Counted from the first letter of the stretch, positions 28,973 to 37,553 are shown. The stretch is DNA of 64,000 nt from Solibacillus sp. FSL R7-0682 (GCF_038005985.1 NZ_JBBOUI010000001.1:883501-947500); one strand, 5' to 3'. Notes: generated from the letters alone by a model not told the origin. Numbers and translations: made by a program.

Positions 28973-29116
28973 ATGGAAAACTTATTTTGGCCAATTACGT
29001 TAGGGGTACCATCTGTTGTCTTAGTCGTTGCAGTACTCGTAATTTTCTATGCATTAGGACAAAAAAAGAGCGGTAAGCTATGGAAAAATGAAGAGCATGA
29101 AGGGGTTATAAAATAA
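28973..29116 (+). CDS. 47-residue single-pass membrane protein
   Basis: ATG at 28973 behind AAGGGAG (spacing 8), stop TAA at 29114-29116, then a strong terminator. The product has one membrane helix (about 10-28) and a charged C-terminus (QKKSGKLWKNEEHEG). The complete set of ribosome site, hydrophobic segment and terminator makes it a real gene. I do not recognise a family; small accessory subunits of transporters or oxidases have this shape. The 213-bp gap before it contains a 7-bp dyad (ATTAATG/CATTAAT) and no clear promoter. Confidence 0.65.
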   Translation: MENLFWPITLGVPSVVLVVAVLVIFYALGQKKSGKLWKNEEHEGVIK

Positions 29117-29134
29117 TCTATTCTCGATTAAAGG

Positions 29135-29176
29135 AGGTGCTGTAAACGCAGATTGAGCGTTTGCAGCACCTTTTTT
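29135..29176. terminator. terminator between small membrane gene and thioredoxin gene
   Basis: 15-bp stem AGGTGCTGTAAACGC/GCGTTTGCAGCACCT (one G-U) with a T-run on the plus strand. It also lies just past the end of the convergent minus-strand gene. Confidence 0.9.
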
Positions 29177-29183
29177 AAATGAA

Positions 29184-29498
29184 TTATTTCAAGGTTGCAA
29201 TAAACTGTTCGATTTCTTCTTGTGTTTTACGGTCCTTACTTACAAAGCGTCCTAACTCTACCCCGCTTTCATATGCTAGAAAGCTTGGAATTCCAATAAT
29301 CCCTAACTCGATGCATAAATCGATGAATCGATCTCTGTCGACTTTATAAAATGTAAAGTCAGCGAATTTTTCTACTACCTCAGGCATGAACGGGTCGATA
29401 AAACGACAGTCCCCACACCAATCTGCGGTAAATTCAAAAATAACCGGTGCCCCATTTCTTAATTCTTCAAATTGCTCAATTGATTGTAATATTTGCAT
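29184..29498 (-). CDS. thioredoxin-like protein with WCGDC motif
   Basis: A 104-residue cytosolic thioredoxin-fold protein. The active site is ADWCGDCRFIDPF and the cis-proline loop is GIPSFLAY. It resembles B. subtilis YtpP in the segment YKVDRDRFIDLCIE and is a paralogue of the gene at 3684-4001. The ribosome site AGGAGG lies before the ATG on the minus strand. No partner or substrate is indicated by its neighbours. Confidence 0.85.
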   Translation of the reverse strand: MQILQSIEQFEELRNGAPVIFEFTADWCGDCRFIDPFMPEVVEKFADFTFYKVDRDRFIDLCIELGIIGIPSFLAYESGVELGRFVSKDRKTQEEIEQFIATLK

Positions 29499-29606
29499 GA
29501 ATAAGTGCCTCCTTTTTCAGTTAATTATAGTGCTCTACTTGGAAATTGCAATCACTTTACAACGATTTAATAGTTGATGTTGTACAATAGGAGTGAGGTG
29601 ATAGGG

Positions 29607-30458
29607 ATGATTTCAATCGGATTAACTGGCTGGGGGGATCACCCAGATGTATATAGTGAAGTAACAGCTGCAAAAGATAAATTATTTGATTATAGCGGAC
29701 ATTTTCCAATTGTCGAATTAGATACATCGTTTTATGCGATACCATCTGTAGAAAATGTAGAAAAGTGGTGTAAGGAAACACCGGGTAACTTTCAATTTGT
29801 TGTAAAAACATATCAAGGGATGACAGGGCATCTAAGGGATGAGCTCCCATTTGAAACACGCAATGATATGTTCAATGCATTCCGTGCATGTGCGGACGCC
29901 TTCCAAAAAAATGGTAAACTAGCAATGATTTTAGTGCAATTTCCTCCATGGTTTGACTGCCAAGGGAAAAATGTGCAATATATTCGATATATGAAGCAAC
30001 GATTACATGGCTTTCCAATCGCCATTGAATTCCGCAATCAGACTTGGTATTCACAGCAAATGAAGGATAAGACATTGCAATTTTTAAAGGATAATGGCCT
30101 CATTCATACAGTATGTGATGAGCCACAAGCGGGGAGTGGGTCTGTTCCTTTTGTTCCAATTGCAACAAATGATAAGGTGCTAGTCCGTATTCATGGGCGA
30201 AATGTACATGGGTGGCGTAATATTGGTCATGGGGAAAATTGGCGTAAAGTGCGCTTTTTATATGATTATAATGAGGATGAATTACGAAAACTAGGTGAGC
30301 AAATATCCTTTTTAAATAAACAGGCAAAAGAAGTTTACGTTCTATTTAATAATAACTCTGGTGGACATGCTGCGAAAAATGCAAAGCGTATGCAGCAAAT
30401 ACTACAGCTCGAGTTTGATGGACTAGCACCAAAACAAATGAAATTTTTTGATGAATAA
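29607..30458 (+). CDS. yunF: DUF72 family protein YunF
   Basis: A 283-residue TIM-barrel-like DUF72 protein. The opening ISIGLTGWGDHPDVY and the internal VELDTSFYAIPS and FNNNSGGHAAKNA segments are typical of this family. The biochemical role of DUF72 proteins is not established. The start is ATG 29607 behind GAGGTGAT; the frame extends upstream without a ribosome site. It is followed at 33 bases by yunD, its neighbour in B. subtilis as well. Confidence 0.85.
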   Translation: MISIGLTGWGDHPDVYSEVTAAKDKLFDYSGHFPIVELDTSFYAIPSVENVEKWCKETPGNFQFVVKTYQGMTGHLRDELPFETRNDMFNAFRACADAFQKNGKLAMILVQFPPWFDCQGKNVQYIRYMKQRLHGFPIAIEFRNQTWYSQQMKDKTLQFLKDNGLIHTVCDEPQAGSGSVPFVPIATNDKVLVRIHGRNVHGWRNIGHGENWRKVRFLYDYNEDELRKLGEQISFLNKQAKEVYVLFNNNSGGHAAKNAKRMQQILQLEFDGLAPKQMKFFDE

Positions 30459-30491
30459 TTAAGCGAAAATAAATGAATAGAGGTGGCAAAG

Positions 30492-31856
30492 GTGCAGGAA
30501 GTAATTCATTTCTTTCATACAAATGATTTACATAGTCATTTTAACTATTGGAAACGTAGTCAGTCGTTTATACAAATGCAGCGCCGTTTGCTGTCAGCTC
30601 GAGGCGAGACGAGTTTTTTAGTAGATATTGGCGATCATATAGATCGTTCGAATTTATATACGGAGGCTACGTTAGGAAAAGGCAATGTCAATATGCTAAA
30701 CGAAGCTGAATATGATGTCGTGACAATCGGGAATAATGAAGGAATTACTTTACCTCATAATGAGCTATATCATTTATATGATGATGCTCAATTTGAGGTA
30801 GTTGTAGGTAATTTACAGTCAAAATGTGGAGACAATCCAGGGTGGTTAAAGCCGTATACGATTTTAACGACAAAGTATGGTACTAAAATTGCGGTCATTG
30901 CAGCAACAGCTCAGTTTGATGCATTTTATAAAGAGCTTGGTTGGATTGTTGTACCTCCTCGCGACTTACTAATTGAACAAGTACTACAACTTCAAAATGA
31001 AGTGGATATTATCATTTGTTTATCGCATTTAGGAATTACTGAAGATGAATTATTAGCAAAGGAATGCCCAGCGATAGATGTTATTTTTGGTGCACATACC
31101 CATCATATTTTTGAACAAGGACAAATAGACAATGGTGTTCTTCTAACAGGTGGAGGGAAGTTTGGACAATATACAGGACATTTAACACTAGAATTTGACC
31201 ATGTAAAACATCAATTAGTACACAAATCCGACCGTTTATATGAAAATGCACTTTTACCTGAAGTAGAGGAAGAGAATGCATGGCTTAACGAGCTTCAAAA
31301 GCAAGCAAAGGATGTATTAGAAAAGCCTGCATTTGCATTAACAAAGCCATTAAATAAAGAATGGTTTCATCGTTCACAACTTTCTAATTTATTTGCAGAG
31401 TGCTTATATGAATATACAAATGCTGATTGTTGTATGTTTAACGCGGGCATTTTTGTAGAAAATTTGAATAAAGGTTTCGTCACTTCTTACGATATTCACA
31501 AAATATTACCACATCCAATTAATCTTTGTGTTATACAATTGACAGGTAATGAGTTAAAAGAGATATATTTACAGTCAGAAAATGAAGAGTGGCCAAGGTT
31601 AGAACTAAAAGGATTAGGTTTCCGAGGGGTTATTTTCGGTAAAATGTTAAATTATGGACTAACAATGAATAAGCAACGTGAATTTTACATTAACGGGGAA
31701 TTAATCCAGCCAGATAAAGAATATAGATTAGCGACATTGGATATGTATACATTTGGCTTTTTCTTTCCGAGCTTTAAGTATGCAAAAAAACAGTACTATT
31801 TACCAGAGTTTATTCGGGATATTTTTAAAGAATATTGTAGCAAGAAATTCGCATAG
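30492..31856 (+). CDS. yunD: metallophosphoesterase / 5'-nucleotidase family protein YunD
   Basis: A protein of about 454 residues. The N-terminal calcineurin-like phosphoesterase domain has HTNDLHSHF, VDIGDHIDRS, GNNEG, LSHLG and GAHTHH, which ligate the two metals. The C-terminal part is a 5'-nucleotidase substrate domain (CMFNAGIFVENL). No signal peptide is present, unlike secreted UshA, so it acts in the cytosol. I choose GTG 30492, which gives the family-like start QEVIHFFHTND and has AGAGG 8 bases upstream; GTG 30483 is the alternative. Confidence 0.85.
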   Translation: MQEVIHFFHTNDLHSHFNYWKRSQSFIQMQRRLLSARGETSFLVDIGDHIDRSNLYTEATLGKGNVNMLNEAEYDVVTIGNNEGITLPHNELYHLYDDAQFEVVVGNLQSKCGDNPGWLKPYTILTTKYGTKIAVIAATAQFDAFYKELGWIVVPPRDLLIEQVLQLQNEVDIIICLSHLGITEDELLAKECPAIDVIFGAHTHHIFEQGQIDNGVLLTGGGKFGQYTGHLTLEFDHVKHQLVHKSDRLYENALLPEVEEENAWLNELQKQAKDVLEKPAFALTKPLNKEWFHRSQLSNLFAECLYEYTNADCCMFNAGIFVENLNKGFVTSYDIHKILPHPINLCVIQLTGNELKEIYLQSENEEWPRLELKGLGFRGVIFGKMLNYGLTMNKQREFYINGELIQPDKEYRLATLDMYTFGFFFPSFKYAKKQYYLPEFIRDIFKEYCSKKFA

Positions 31857-31872
31857 AAAATGAAAATACCGC

Positions 31873-31901
31873 TTTTCATTGAATAATTTGGAATATATAA
31901 T
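31873..31901 (+). promoter_or_regulatory. promoter of the HD-GYP gene
   Basis: TTTTCA, 17 bp, TATAAT. Predicted start near 31908, which rules out the upstream in-frame start codons of the next gene. Confidence 0.6.
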
Positions 31902-31941
31902 GATACGTAACTTAACAATAGATTGGAGACATTACAATTAC

Positions 31942-33045
31942 ATGCGATTAATATCTATTGATGTACTAAAAAAAGGAATGGTGGTAGGTCGAACGATTTG
32001 GAATGAAGCCGGCCACCCATTACTACATAAAGATGTTATCGTAACGAGCCGAATTGTGGAGCGCTTACGTGAGCTTAATATACAGTATTTATACATTGAG
32101 GACGATATATCTAACGGCATTGAAATAGAAGAAACAGTCGCTCCGACAAAGCGAATTGAGGCAGTTAAAAATATTACAAAAACCTTTAATGAAGTGAAGC
32201 AAGCGAAATCTTCTCAAGCCTCGTATGTACTGGATCAACAATCGAAAGTTATAGGATTGATTGTAGAAGATATTTTGAATTCAATTACTAACAGTGACGA
32301 AGTTTTAATGGTATTAACGGATGTATATTTATTTGATGAATACATATATCAACATTCGTTCCAAGTAACAATGTACGCCATTGCAATTGCGAAAGAAATG
32401 GGCTATCCCGCTGATGATATTCGCATAATAGGAATCGGAGCTTTGTTGCACGACGTTGGTAAATTATTAATTCCTTCAGAGATTTTGATGAAGCCAACAA
32501 AGCTAACGAATGAAGAATTCGAGGAAATAAAGCAGCATACACGATATGGTTTTGATTTACTTAGAAATTTACATTCTGTGTCGCTACTAGTTGCACATTG
32601 CGCGTATCAGCATCATGAACGAATTGATGGTAGTGGCTATCCAAGAGGATTAGTTGATTTTGAAATCCACCCATTTGCAAAAATTATAGCTGTGGCGGAT
32701 GTATTTGATGCATTAACCTCGAATCGTGTTTACCGAAATAAAACATTACCAAAGGAAGCTATAGGAATTATTGAACAAGGTAAAGGGATTCAATTTGATG
32801 AGCGGGTAGTTGAGGCGTTAAAGCGCAGTGTTGTGCATTATGCAAATGGAACAATTGTGTTATTAAGTGATGGACGACGGGGTATCGTTTCAAAGCAGAA
32901 TCTAGTCGATGTAACACGTCCGTGGATTCGTATTTTTGAGGAATACAATATTTTACTAGAAGCAACATATGAAATTTGTTTAAGTGATTATCCAATCTTA
33001 AATATAGAAAAAGTTGATACGAATTTTGTCGTATATTCGGAATAG
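31942..33045 (+). CDS. HD-GYP domain protein (putative cyclic-di-GMP phosphodiesterase)
   Basis: A 367-residue protein. After an N-terminal part of about 130 residues comes an HD-GYP domain: HDVGKLLIP (near 170), the HTRYGFDLL helix, and HHERIDGSGYPRGL (about 223-236), so both the HD pair and the GYP motif are intact. Such enzymes usually linearise cyclic di-GMP to GMP, though some act on other dinucleotides. The start is ATG 31942; it is the first start codon after the predicted transcription start apart from one overlapping it. The ribosome site GGAG is rather distant (13 bases). Its own promoter separates it from yunD. Confidence 0.85.
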   Translation: MRLISIDVLKKGMVVGRTIWNEAGHPLLHKDVIVTSRIVERLRELNIQYLYIEDDISNGIEIEETVAPTKRIEAVKNITKTFNEVKQAKSSQASYVLDQQSKVIGLIVEDILNSITNSDEVLMVLTDVYLFDEYIYQHSFQVTMYAIAIAKEMGYPADDIRIIGIGALLHDVGKLLIPSEILMKPTKLTNEEFEEIKQHTRYGFDLLRNLHSVSLLVAHCAYQHHERIDGSGYPRGLVDFEIHPFAKIIAVADVFDALTSNRVYRNKTLPKEAIGIIEQGKGIQFDERVVEALKRSVVHYANGTIVLLSDGRRGIVSKQNLVDVTRPWIRIFEEYNILLEATYEICLSDYPILNIEKVDTNFVVYSE

Positions 33046-33051
33046 ATAGCA

Positions 33052-33089
33052 CCTCCTACTCATATTTTATGAGTAAGGGGGATTTTTTT
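33052..33089 (+). terminator. terminator-like hairpin overlapping the yunB start
   Basis: CCTCCTACTCATA pairs with TATGAGTAAGGGG (one mismatch, one G-U), followed by seven T. The right arm contains the yunB ribosome site AAGGGGG, and the T-run supplies the T of its TTG start codon. Confidence 0.7.
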
Positions 33090-33858
33090 GCGTTTTCCGA
33101 AAAAGAGGCGGATGCATTTTGTTCAACCAAAGAAAAAATGGAAGAATTTAATTACCATTTTACTGGTGAGCCTTGTTATAACAGTAAGTATTAGTATATA
33201 TGTAATTAATATGCGATTAATGCCAATCTATTTAGAATATGCAGAAGTACAAACACATAAAGTAGCTTCCTACGTGGTTACGAAAGCAATTAACTCCAGA
33301 ACATCAAGTGTACTGGATATTAATGAAATAATTGTTGATTTACCGACGCAGTCAGATGATATGATTACAACAAAATTTAATACAGATATTATTAATCAAG
33401 TCCGTTCAGAAACCGTAACATTAGTAAAGGAATATTTAGAGCAAGCTGAAAACGGTGATTTAGCAACTTTACCAAACTTAGAAAATGTTGAATATGATGT
33501 TGGTAAAATGGAAGCCGGTGATGGGATTGTATTTTTTGTACCACTCGGGCAAGCAATGAATATACCAATTATCGGAAATCTAGGACCGAAAATTCCAATA
33601 AGATTCCATATTATCGGTAGTGTAGATAGTACTGTTGACACGGATATTCAAGAGTTTGGAATTAATAATGCGAAGGTTGAAGTAAATATATTTATTAACG
33701 TGAATGTGCAAATAATTATACCTTTTGCTAGTAGTTCAACATCTGTAGAACAAGTAATCCCAGTTGCGATAGGTTTAGTAAGAGGGACTGTACCACATAT
33801 TTATAGTGCGGGGGAAGGCCCTCAACCATCTTTAGAAGTACCAGTTCCATATGAATAA
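33088..33858 (+). CDS. yunB: sporulation protein YunB
   Basis: A 256-residue protein with a basic N-terminus (FPKKRRMHFVQPKKK), one membrane helix (about 26-44) and an outer domain. The segments TTKFNTDIINQVRSETV and GNLGPKIPIRFHIIGSV match YunB, which in B. subtilis is made under sigma-E in the mother cell and is needed for full sporulation. The start is TTG 33088, 6 bases after AAGGGGG. The ribosome site is buried in the preceding hairpin. I could not find a convincing sigma-E promoter immediately upstream. Confidence 0.85.
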   Translation: MRFPKKRRMHFVQPKKKWKNLITILLVSLVITVSISIYVINMRLMPIYLEYAEVQTHKVASYVVTKAINSRTSSVLDINEIIVDLPTQSDDMITTKFNTDIINQVRSETVTLVKEYLEQAENGDLATLPNLENVEYDVGKMEAGDGIVFFVPLGQAMNIPIIGNLGPKIPIRFHIIGSVDSTVDTDIQEFGINNAKVEVNIFINVNVQIIIPFASSSTSVEQVIPVAIGLVRGTVPHIYSAGEGPQPSLEVPVPYE

Positions 33859-33917
33859 TACCAATTTGCTTTCGTATTAAAAGAAATTGAAATAATCAAA
33901 TTTATAAGAAAAGTAAG

Positions 33918-33946
33918 TTGTTGCAACTAGTGGAATATGTTACATT
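33918..33946 (+). promoter_or_regulatory. lipA promoter
   Basis: TTGTTG, 17 bp, TACATT, 47 bases before the lipA ATG. Confidence 0.55.
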
Positions 33947-33993
33947 GACAACAGCAACATTATAGAAATAGTTGAGTGAAAGGGAGAAATAAT

Positions 33994-34905
33994 ATGACAT
34001 CTTGTAAACCAACTAATACTAAACAAGAACATTTACGAAAACCTGAATGGCTAAAAATAAAGCTTAATACAAACGACGAGTACAAAGCGTTAAAAAAACT
34101 AATGCGTGAGAAAAATTTGCATACAGTTTGTGAGGAAGCCCGCTGCCCAAATATTCATGAATGTTGGGGCGAACGTCGTACAGCGACAATGATGATTTTA
34201 GGATCCGTATGTACGCGTGCTTGTCGCTTCTGTGCTGTCAAAACAGGTTTACCGAATGAATTAGATTTAGCTGAACCAGAACGCGTAGCTGATTCAGTAG
34301 CTTTAATGAATTTAAAGCACATTGTAATTACAATGGTAGCTCGTGATGATTTAAAAGATGGCGGCGCTGAAGTTTTAGCAGAAACAGTGCGAGCAATTCG
34401 TCGAAAAAGTCCACTAACGTCGATTGAAGTTTTACCTTCCGATTTAGGTGGTCATGAAGAAAACTTACGCTTACTAATGGATGCCAAGCCAGACATATTA
34501 AATCATAATATTGAAACTGTACGTAGCTTAACACCAAGAGTACGTGCAAAAGCAACTTATGAACGCTCCCTTGAATTTTTACGTCGTGCAAAAGAGTTAC
34601 AGCCGACAATTCCAACGAAATCTTCGTTAATGATTGGTTTAGGTGAAACATTAGAAGAAATCTATGAGGTCATGGATGATCTCCGTGCAAACAACGTAGA
34701 CATTATGACAATCGGACAATATTTACAACCAACGAAAAAACATTTACCAGTAAAAAAATATTATTCACCTCTTGAATTTGGTAAACTACGTAAAATTGCG
34801 ATGGAGAAAGGCTTTAGCCATTGTGAAGCAGGTCCTTTAGTACGTAGTAGCTATCATGCAGATGAACAAGTAAATGCAGCGAATCAAACGAGTCATTCCG
34901 TATGA
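33994..34905 (+). CDS. lipA: lipoyl synthase
   Basis: A 303-residue radical SAM enzyme. The auxiliary cluster ligands are in [12 protein letters not shown], the radical SAM cluster is CTRACRFC, and RSSYHADEQ near the C-terminus is the conserved serine segment. It inserts two sulfur atoms into octanoyl groups on GcvH or the E2 subunits. The start is ATG 33994 after AAAGGGAG. Oddity: the last seven residues (NQTSHSV) and the stop are encoded by the left arm and loop of the terminator hairpin, which is also the first unit of the tandem array, so the C-terminus is set by the repeat. Confidence 0.96.
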   Translation: MTSCKPTNTKQEHLRKPEWLKIKLNTNDEYKALKKLMREKNLHTVCEEARCPNIHECWGERRTATMMILGSVCTRACRFCAVKTGLPNELDLAEPERVADSVALMNLKHIVITMVARDDLKDGGAEVLAETVRAIRRKSPLTSIEVLPSDLGGHEENLRLLMDAKPDILNHNIETVRSLTPRVRAKATYERSLEFLRRAKELQPTIPTKSSLMIGLGETLEEIYEVMDDLRANNVDIMTIGQYLQPTKKHLPVKKYYSPLEFGKLRKIAMEKGFSHCEAGPLVRSSYHADEQVNAANQTSHSV

Positions 34906-34922
34906 TGACTCGTTTGATTTGC
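34882..34922 (+). terminator. lipA terminator
   Basis: Perfect 15-bp stem AATCAAACGAGTCAT/ATGACTCGTTTGATT with an 8-base loop. It overlaps the lipA stop codon. The T content after the stem is modest. It is the founding hairpin of the tandem repeat that follows. Confidence 0.65.
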
Positions 34923-35465
34923 GACGAAAGCGAAGCGACAGGAGCAGGAGACAATAAAAACGAGTCATTCCGTATGATGACTCGTTTGATTTGCGACGAA
35001 AGCGAAGCGACAGGAGCAGGAGACAATAAAAACGAGTCATTCCGTATGATGACTCGTTTGATTTGCGACGAAAGCGAAGCGACAGGAGCAGGAGGCAATA
35101 AAAACGAGTCATTCCGTATGATGACTCGTTTGATTTGCGACGAAAGCGAAGCGACAGGAGCAGGAGACAATAAAAACGAGTCATTCCGTATGATGACTCG
35201 TTTGATTTGCGACGAAAGCGAAGCGACAGGAGCAGGAGACAATAAAAACGAGTCATTCCGTATGATGACTCGTTTGATTTGCGACGAAAGCGAAGCGACA
35301 GGAGCAGGAGGCAATAAAAACGAGTCATTCCGTATGATGACACGTTTGATTTGCGACGAAAGCGAAGCGACAGGAGCAGGAGACAATAAAAACGAGTCAT
35401 TCCGTATGATGACCCGTTTGATTTGCGACGAAAGCGAAGCGACAGGAGCAGAAGACAATAAAAAG
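34890..35465. repeat. eight 72-bp tandem repeats between lipA and yutD
   Basis: Units start at 34890 and then every 72 bases (34962, 35034, 35106, 35178, 35250, 35322, 35394), with a decayed ninth start near 35465. Each unit has a hairpin AAACGAGTCAT/ATGACTCGTTT and a purine-rich linker with GCGACGAAAGCGAAGCGACA. Units 3 and 6 share GGAGGC for GGAGAC. Unit 7 (ATGACACG) and unit 8 (ATGACCCG, GCAGAAG) have mutated right arms. Because 72 is a multiple of 3, several frames stay open by chance; none has a ribosome site of its own. This explains most of the 671-bp gap; the last 110 bases lead into yutD. Confidence 0.95.
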
Positions 35466-35576
35466 AATCATTCTATGCAATAGAGATTTCAATTCATATA
35501 CCTACAAAATTTGTTAGGAATATTGCTTTCGGTATTAATATTCTTTAACATGGAATGAAGATAGGTGGTGTGCAAT

Positions 35577-35912
35577 TTGGTAATTGTAGAAGGTTTTATT
35601 TATGAAGTAATCGAAAATGTGCGGGATGGCTTTAAGGAAGATGCGTTTATTGCACGTTATTCAGATATTTTATCGAAATATGATTATATTGTAGGGGACT
35701 GGGGATACGGTCAATTACGATTAAAGGGATTTTTTGATGATCGAAATCAAAAATCTACTTTCGATACGAAGATTAGTACAATTGAGGATTATTTATTTGA
35801 ATACTGCAACTTCGGTTGTGCGTATTTTATTGTTCAAAAAACAGGGCGTGCACCAGAGCGAGTAGCTGAGGAATTTGCAGAAGATTTAGAGCTAGACACA
35901 TTAGAAAGTTAA
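35577..35912 (+). CDS. yutD: DUF1027 protein YutD
   Basis: A 111-residue protein recognised as YutD by KYDYIVGDWGYGQLRLKGF and STIEDYLFEYCNFGCAYF. The function is unknown; the family is widespread in Firmicutes next to lipA. I start it at TTG 35577, 8 bases after AGGTGG; two GTG codons upstream lie inside that ribosome site. It stands alone, with a terminator directly after it. Confidence 0.85.
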   Translation: MVIVEGFIYEVIENVRDGFKEDAFIARYSDILSKYDYIVGDWGYGQLRLKGFFDDRNQKSTFDTKISTIEDYLFEYCNFGCAYFIVQKTGRAPERVAEEFAEDLELDTLES

Positions 35913-35914
35913 CA

Positions 35915-35950
35915 AGACGGGGATGCGATTATTTTGCTTCCCCGTTTTAT
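35915..35950 (+). terminator. yutD terminator
   Basis: AAGACGGGGA pairs with TCCCCGTTTT around a 15-base loop, followed by T-rich sequence. Confidence 0.75.
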
Positions 35951-35981
35951 TATGTTGTGGCGGTTTTTAATGAATAAAATG

Positions 35982-36248
35982 CTAACTTAATAATTCACGT
36001 AAGTACTCGCGTAATTCCACAGTGTCTGCTTCAGAACGATTGTACACATGCTCTAAATAGCCAGGCTCTTCCACATCATCTGCGCCGATAATCGCAAAGC
36101 GTCCGAACTGAATATCTAAAACAAGTACTTTACCAAAAAAACGACTGCTTTGTAATATGGCTAAATCATAGCGCAGTGTTTTTCCAGCAAAGCTGACAAA
36201 GCGCGTTTTTGTATCTTCTACATCATCATATAAGAAAAATCGTTCCAT
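35982..36248 (-). CDS. DUF3055-like protein
   Basis: An 88-residue acidic protein beginning MERFFLYDDVEDTKTRF, followed by VSFAGKTLRYDLAILQS and DDVEEPGYLEHVYN. This pattern resembles the DUF3055 family of Bacillales, whose role is unknown. The start is ATG 36248, with AAGGGG 11 bases upstream; longer readings have no ribosome site. It is divergent to yutE with 91 bases between the start codons. Confidence 0.7.
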   Translation of the reverse strand: MERFFLYDDVEDTKTRFVSFAGKTLRYDLAILQSSRFFGKVLVLDIQFGRFAIIGADDVEEPGYLEHVYNRSEADTVELREYLRELLS

Positions 36249-36339
36249 TTTGTTTTGAACCCCTTCCATCTCTAAAGAATATGGTACTATATAAGGGAAA
36301 ACACTATCAACTTTTATTGATTGAATGGAGGCTTTATCT

Positions 36340-36792
36340 ATGTACTTCGTAGATAGAAATAAAATTACATTAAACTTAAAACACTTAGACGAGCTATTAG
36401 CCATTTTTGAAGCAAATGATAATTGGTTATCAGATGATATTCATAAATTAGCATTACAACGTATCGGTCATAATGTGATGGAAGCGATGATGGATGTTGG
36501 GAACTTAGTAATCGACGGCTTCATTATGCGTGATCCTGGTAGTTATGAGGATATTATCGATATTTTTGTTGATGAAAAGGTTATCACACCAGATATGGAC
36601 GCCCCATTGAAGGCAGTAGTTGGCTTGCGTAAAATGATTGTACGTGAATTTGTTGCAGTAGATAACGAAGAAATTATAAATGTCTTAACAGCAAATTTAG
36701 CATCAATGAAGCAATTCTCTGGAAAAGTACATGACTATTTAACAAATGAATTAGGTCCTGTTTCAGCATTTTTACCAGAGGATCATCAATGA
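36340..36792 (+). CDS. yutE: DUF86/HepT-like protein YutE
   Basis: A 150-residue all-helical protein of the DUF86 (HepT-like) family. QRIGHNVMEAMMDVGNLVIDG is a variant of the conserved Rx(4-6)H region. HepT proteins are RNases paired with MNT nucleotidyltransferase antitoxins, but no MNT gene is adjacent here; instead the gene is coupled to yutF as in B. subtilis, so a toxin role is unlikely. The start is ATG 36340, 8 bases after GGAGG. It overlaps yutF by 4 bases. Confidence 0.82.
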   Translation: MYFVDRNKITLNLKHLDELLAIFEANDNWLSDDIHKLALQRIGHNVMEAMMDVGNLVIDGFIMRDPGSYEDIIDIFVDEKVITPDMDAPLKAVVGLRKMIVREFVAVDNEEIINVLTANLASMKQFSGKVHDYLTNELGPVSAFLPEDHQ

Positions 36793-37553
36793 TCAATTAC
36801 AAAGCATATTGTTTTGATTTAGATGGGACAATTTATCGTGGGAGGGCAGAAATAGAGTCCGCTGTGAAATTTGTTCACTACTTACAGCAACAAAATATCG
36901 AACCATTTTATTTAACAAACAATTCATCGAAAACTCGTGAAATGCTCCAGCAAATATTGGCGAATATAGGGATTCAAGCACCACTGGAACATATATATTC
37001 AAGCTCGTTAGCTACGGCGAAATACGTTGCAAAAATTTGCCCAGAAAAACGGGTTAATGTTGTTGGGGAAGATGGAATTCGTCAAGCACTATTTCAAGAA
37101 GGTATTGAAATTACCGAGGAGCAAAGTGCGGTGCTTGTGATGGGCATTGATCGTCAAATGACGTATGAAAAACTTGTTAAAGCAAGTACTTACGTACAAA
37201 ATGGTGCACAGTTAATCGGTACGAACGGAGATATAAAATTTCCAAGAGAGGATGGCTTTGCACCAGGTAATGGCTCTTTCGTACATTTAGTTGCGAATGT
37301 TGCAGGGGTGTCGCCTACTTTTGTCGGGAAGCCGTCGCCAGTTATGCTGCAAATTATTGCCGAGGATCATCACTTCTCAAAGGAGGAGATGATCATGGTT
37401 GGGGATAATTACGACACCGATATATTATGTGGTATCCATTTTGGCTGTGATACGATCCATGTCAATACTGGAGTTACACCAACACATATCGTTAAGCAAC
37501 AGAAGCTATTGCCAACCTATTGTGTTGACAATTTACTAGAACTATTAAAATAA
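36789..37553 (+). CDS. yutF: HAD-family phosphatase YutF (NagD-like)
   Basis: A 254-residue class IIA HAD phosphatase. Motif I is CFDLDGTIYRG with the nucleophilic aspartate, motif II is YLTNNSSKT, and the C-terminal motif is MVGDNYDTDI. The size and arrangement match NagD/YutF, which dephosphorylate small phosphorylated metabolites such as nucleotides or sugar phosphates. The ATGA overlap with yutE couples their translation. Confidence 0.9.
   Translation: MINYKAYCFDLDGTIYRGRAEIESAVKFVHYLQQQNIEPFYLTNNSSKTREMLQQILANIGIQAPLEHIYSSSLATAKYVAKICPEKRVNVVGEDGIRQALFQEGIEITEEQSAVLVMGIDRQMTYEKLVKASTYVQNGAQLIGTNGDIKFPREDGFAPGNGSFVHLVANVAGVSPTFVGKPSPVMLQIIAEDHHFSKEEMIMVGDNYDTDILCGIHFGCDTIHVNTGVTPTHIVKQQKLLPTYCVDNLLELLK

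Noticed and set aside
33031..33068. A sigma-E promoter for yunB (GTATATT and CATATTTT)
   Set aside because: The spacing is 23 bases instead of about 14, and the start would fall on the ribosome site.
34814..35458. Long minus-strand frames across the same repeats (214 and 187 codons)
   Set aside because: Two minus frames are open for the same reason, which is what chance predicts for an in-phase repeat; neither has start signals.
34890..35465. CRISPR array
   Set aside because: Units are contiguous and nearly identical; there are no unique spacers and no cas genes.
34902..35483. A 193-codon plus-strand frame made of 24-residue repeats
   Set aside because: It stays open because the repeat unit is 72 bp, a multiple of three. 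It has no ribosome site and starts in the lipA terminator hairpin.
36340..36792. yutE as a HepT toxin of a toxin-antitoxin pair
   Set aside because: No MNT antitoxin gene is adjacent; the gene is coupled to the housekeeping phosphatase yutF.
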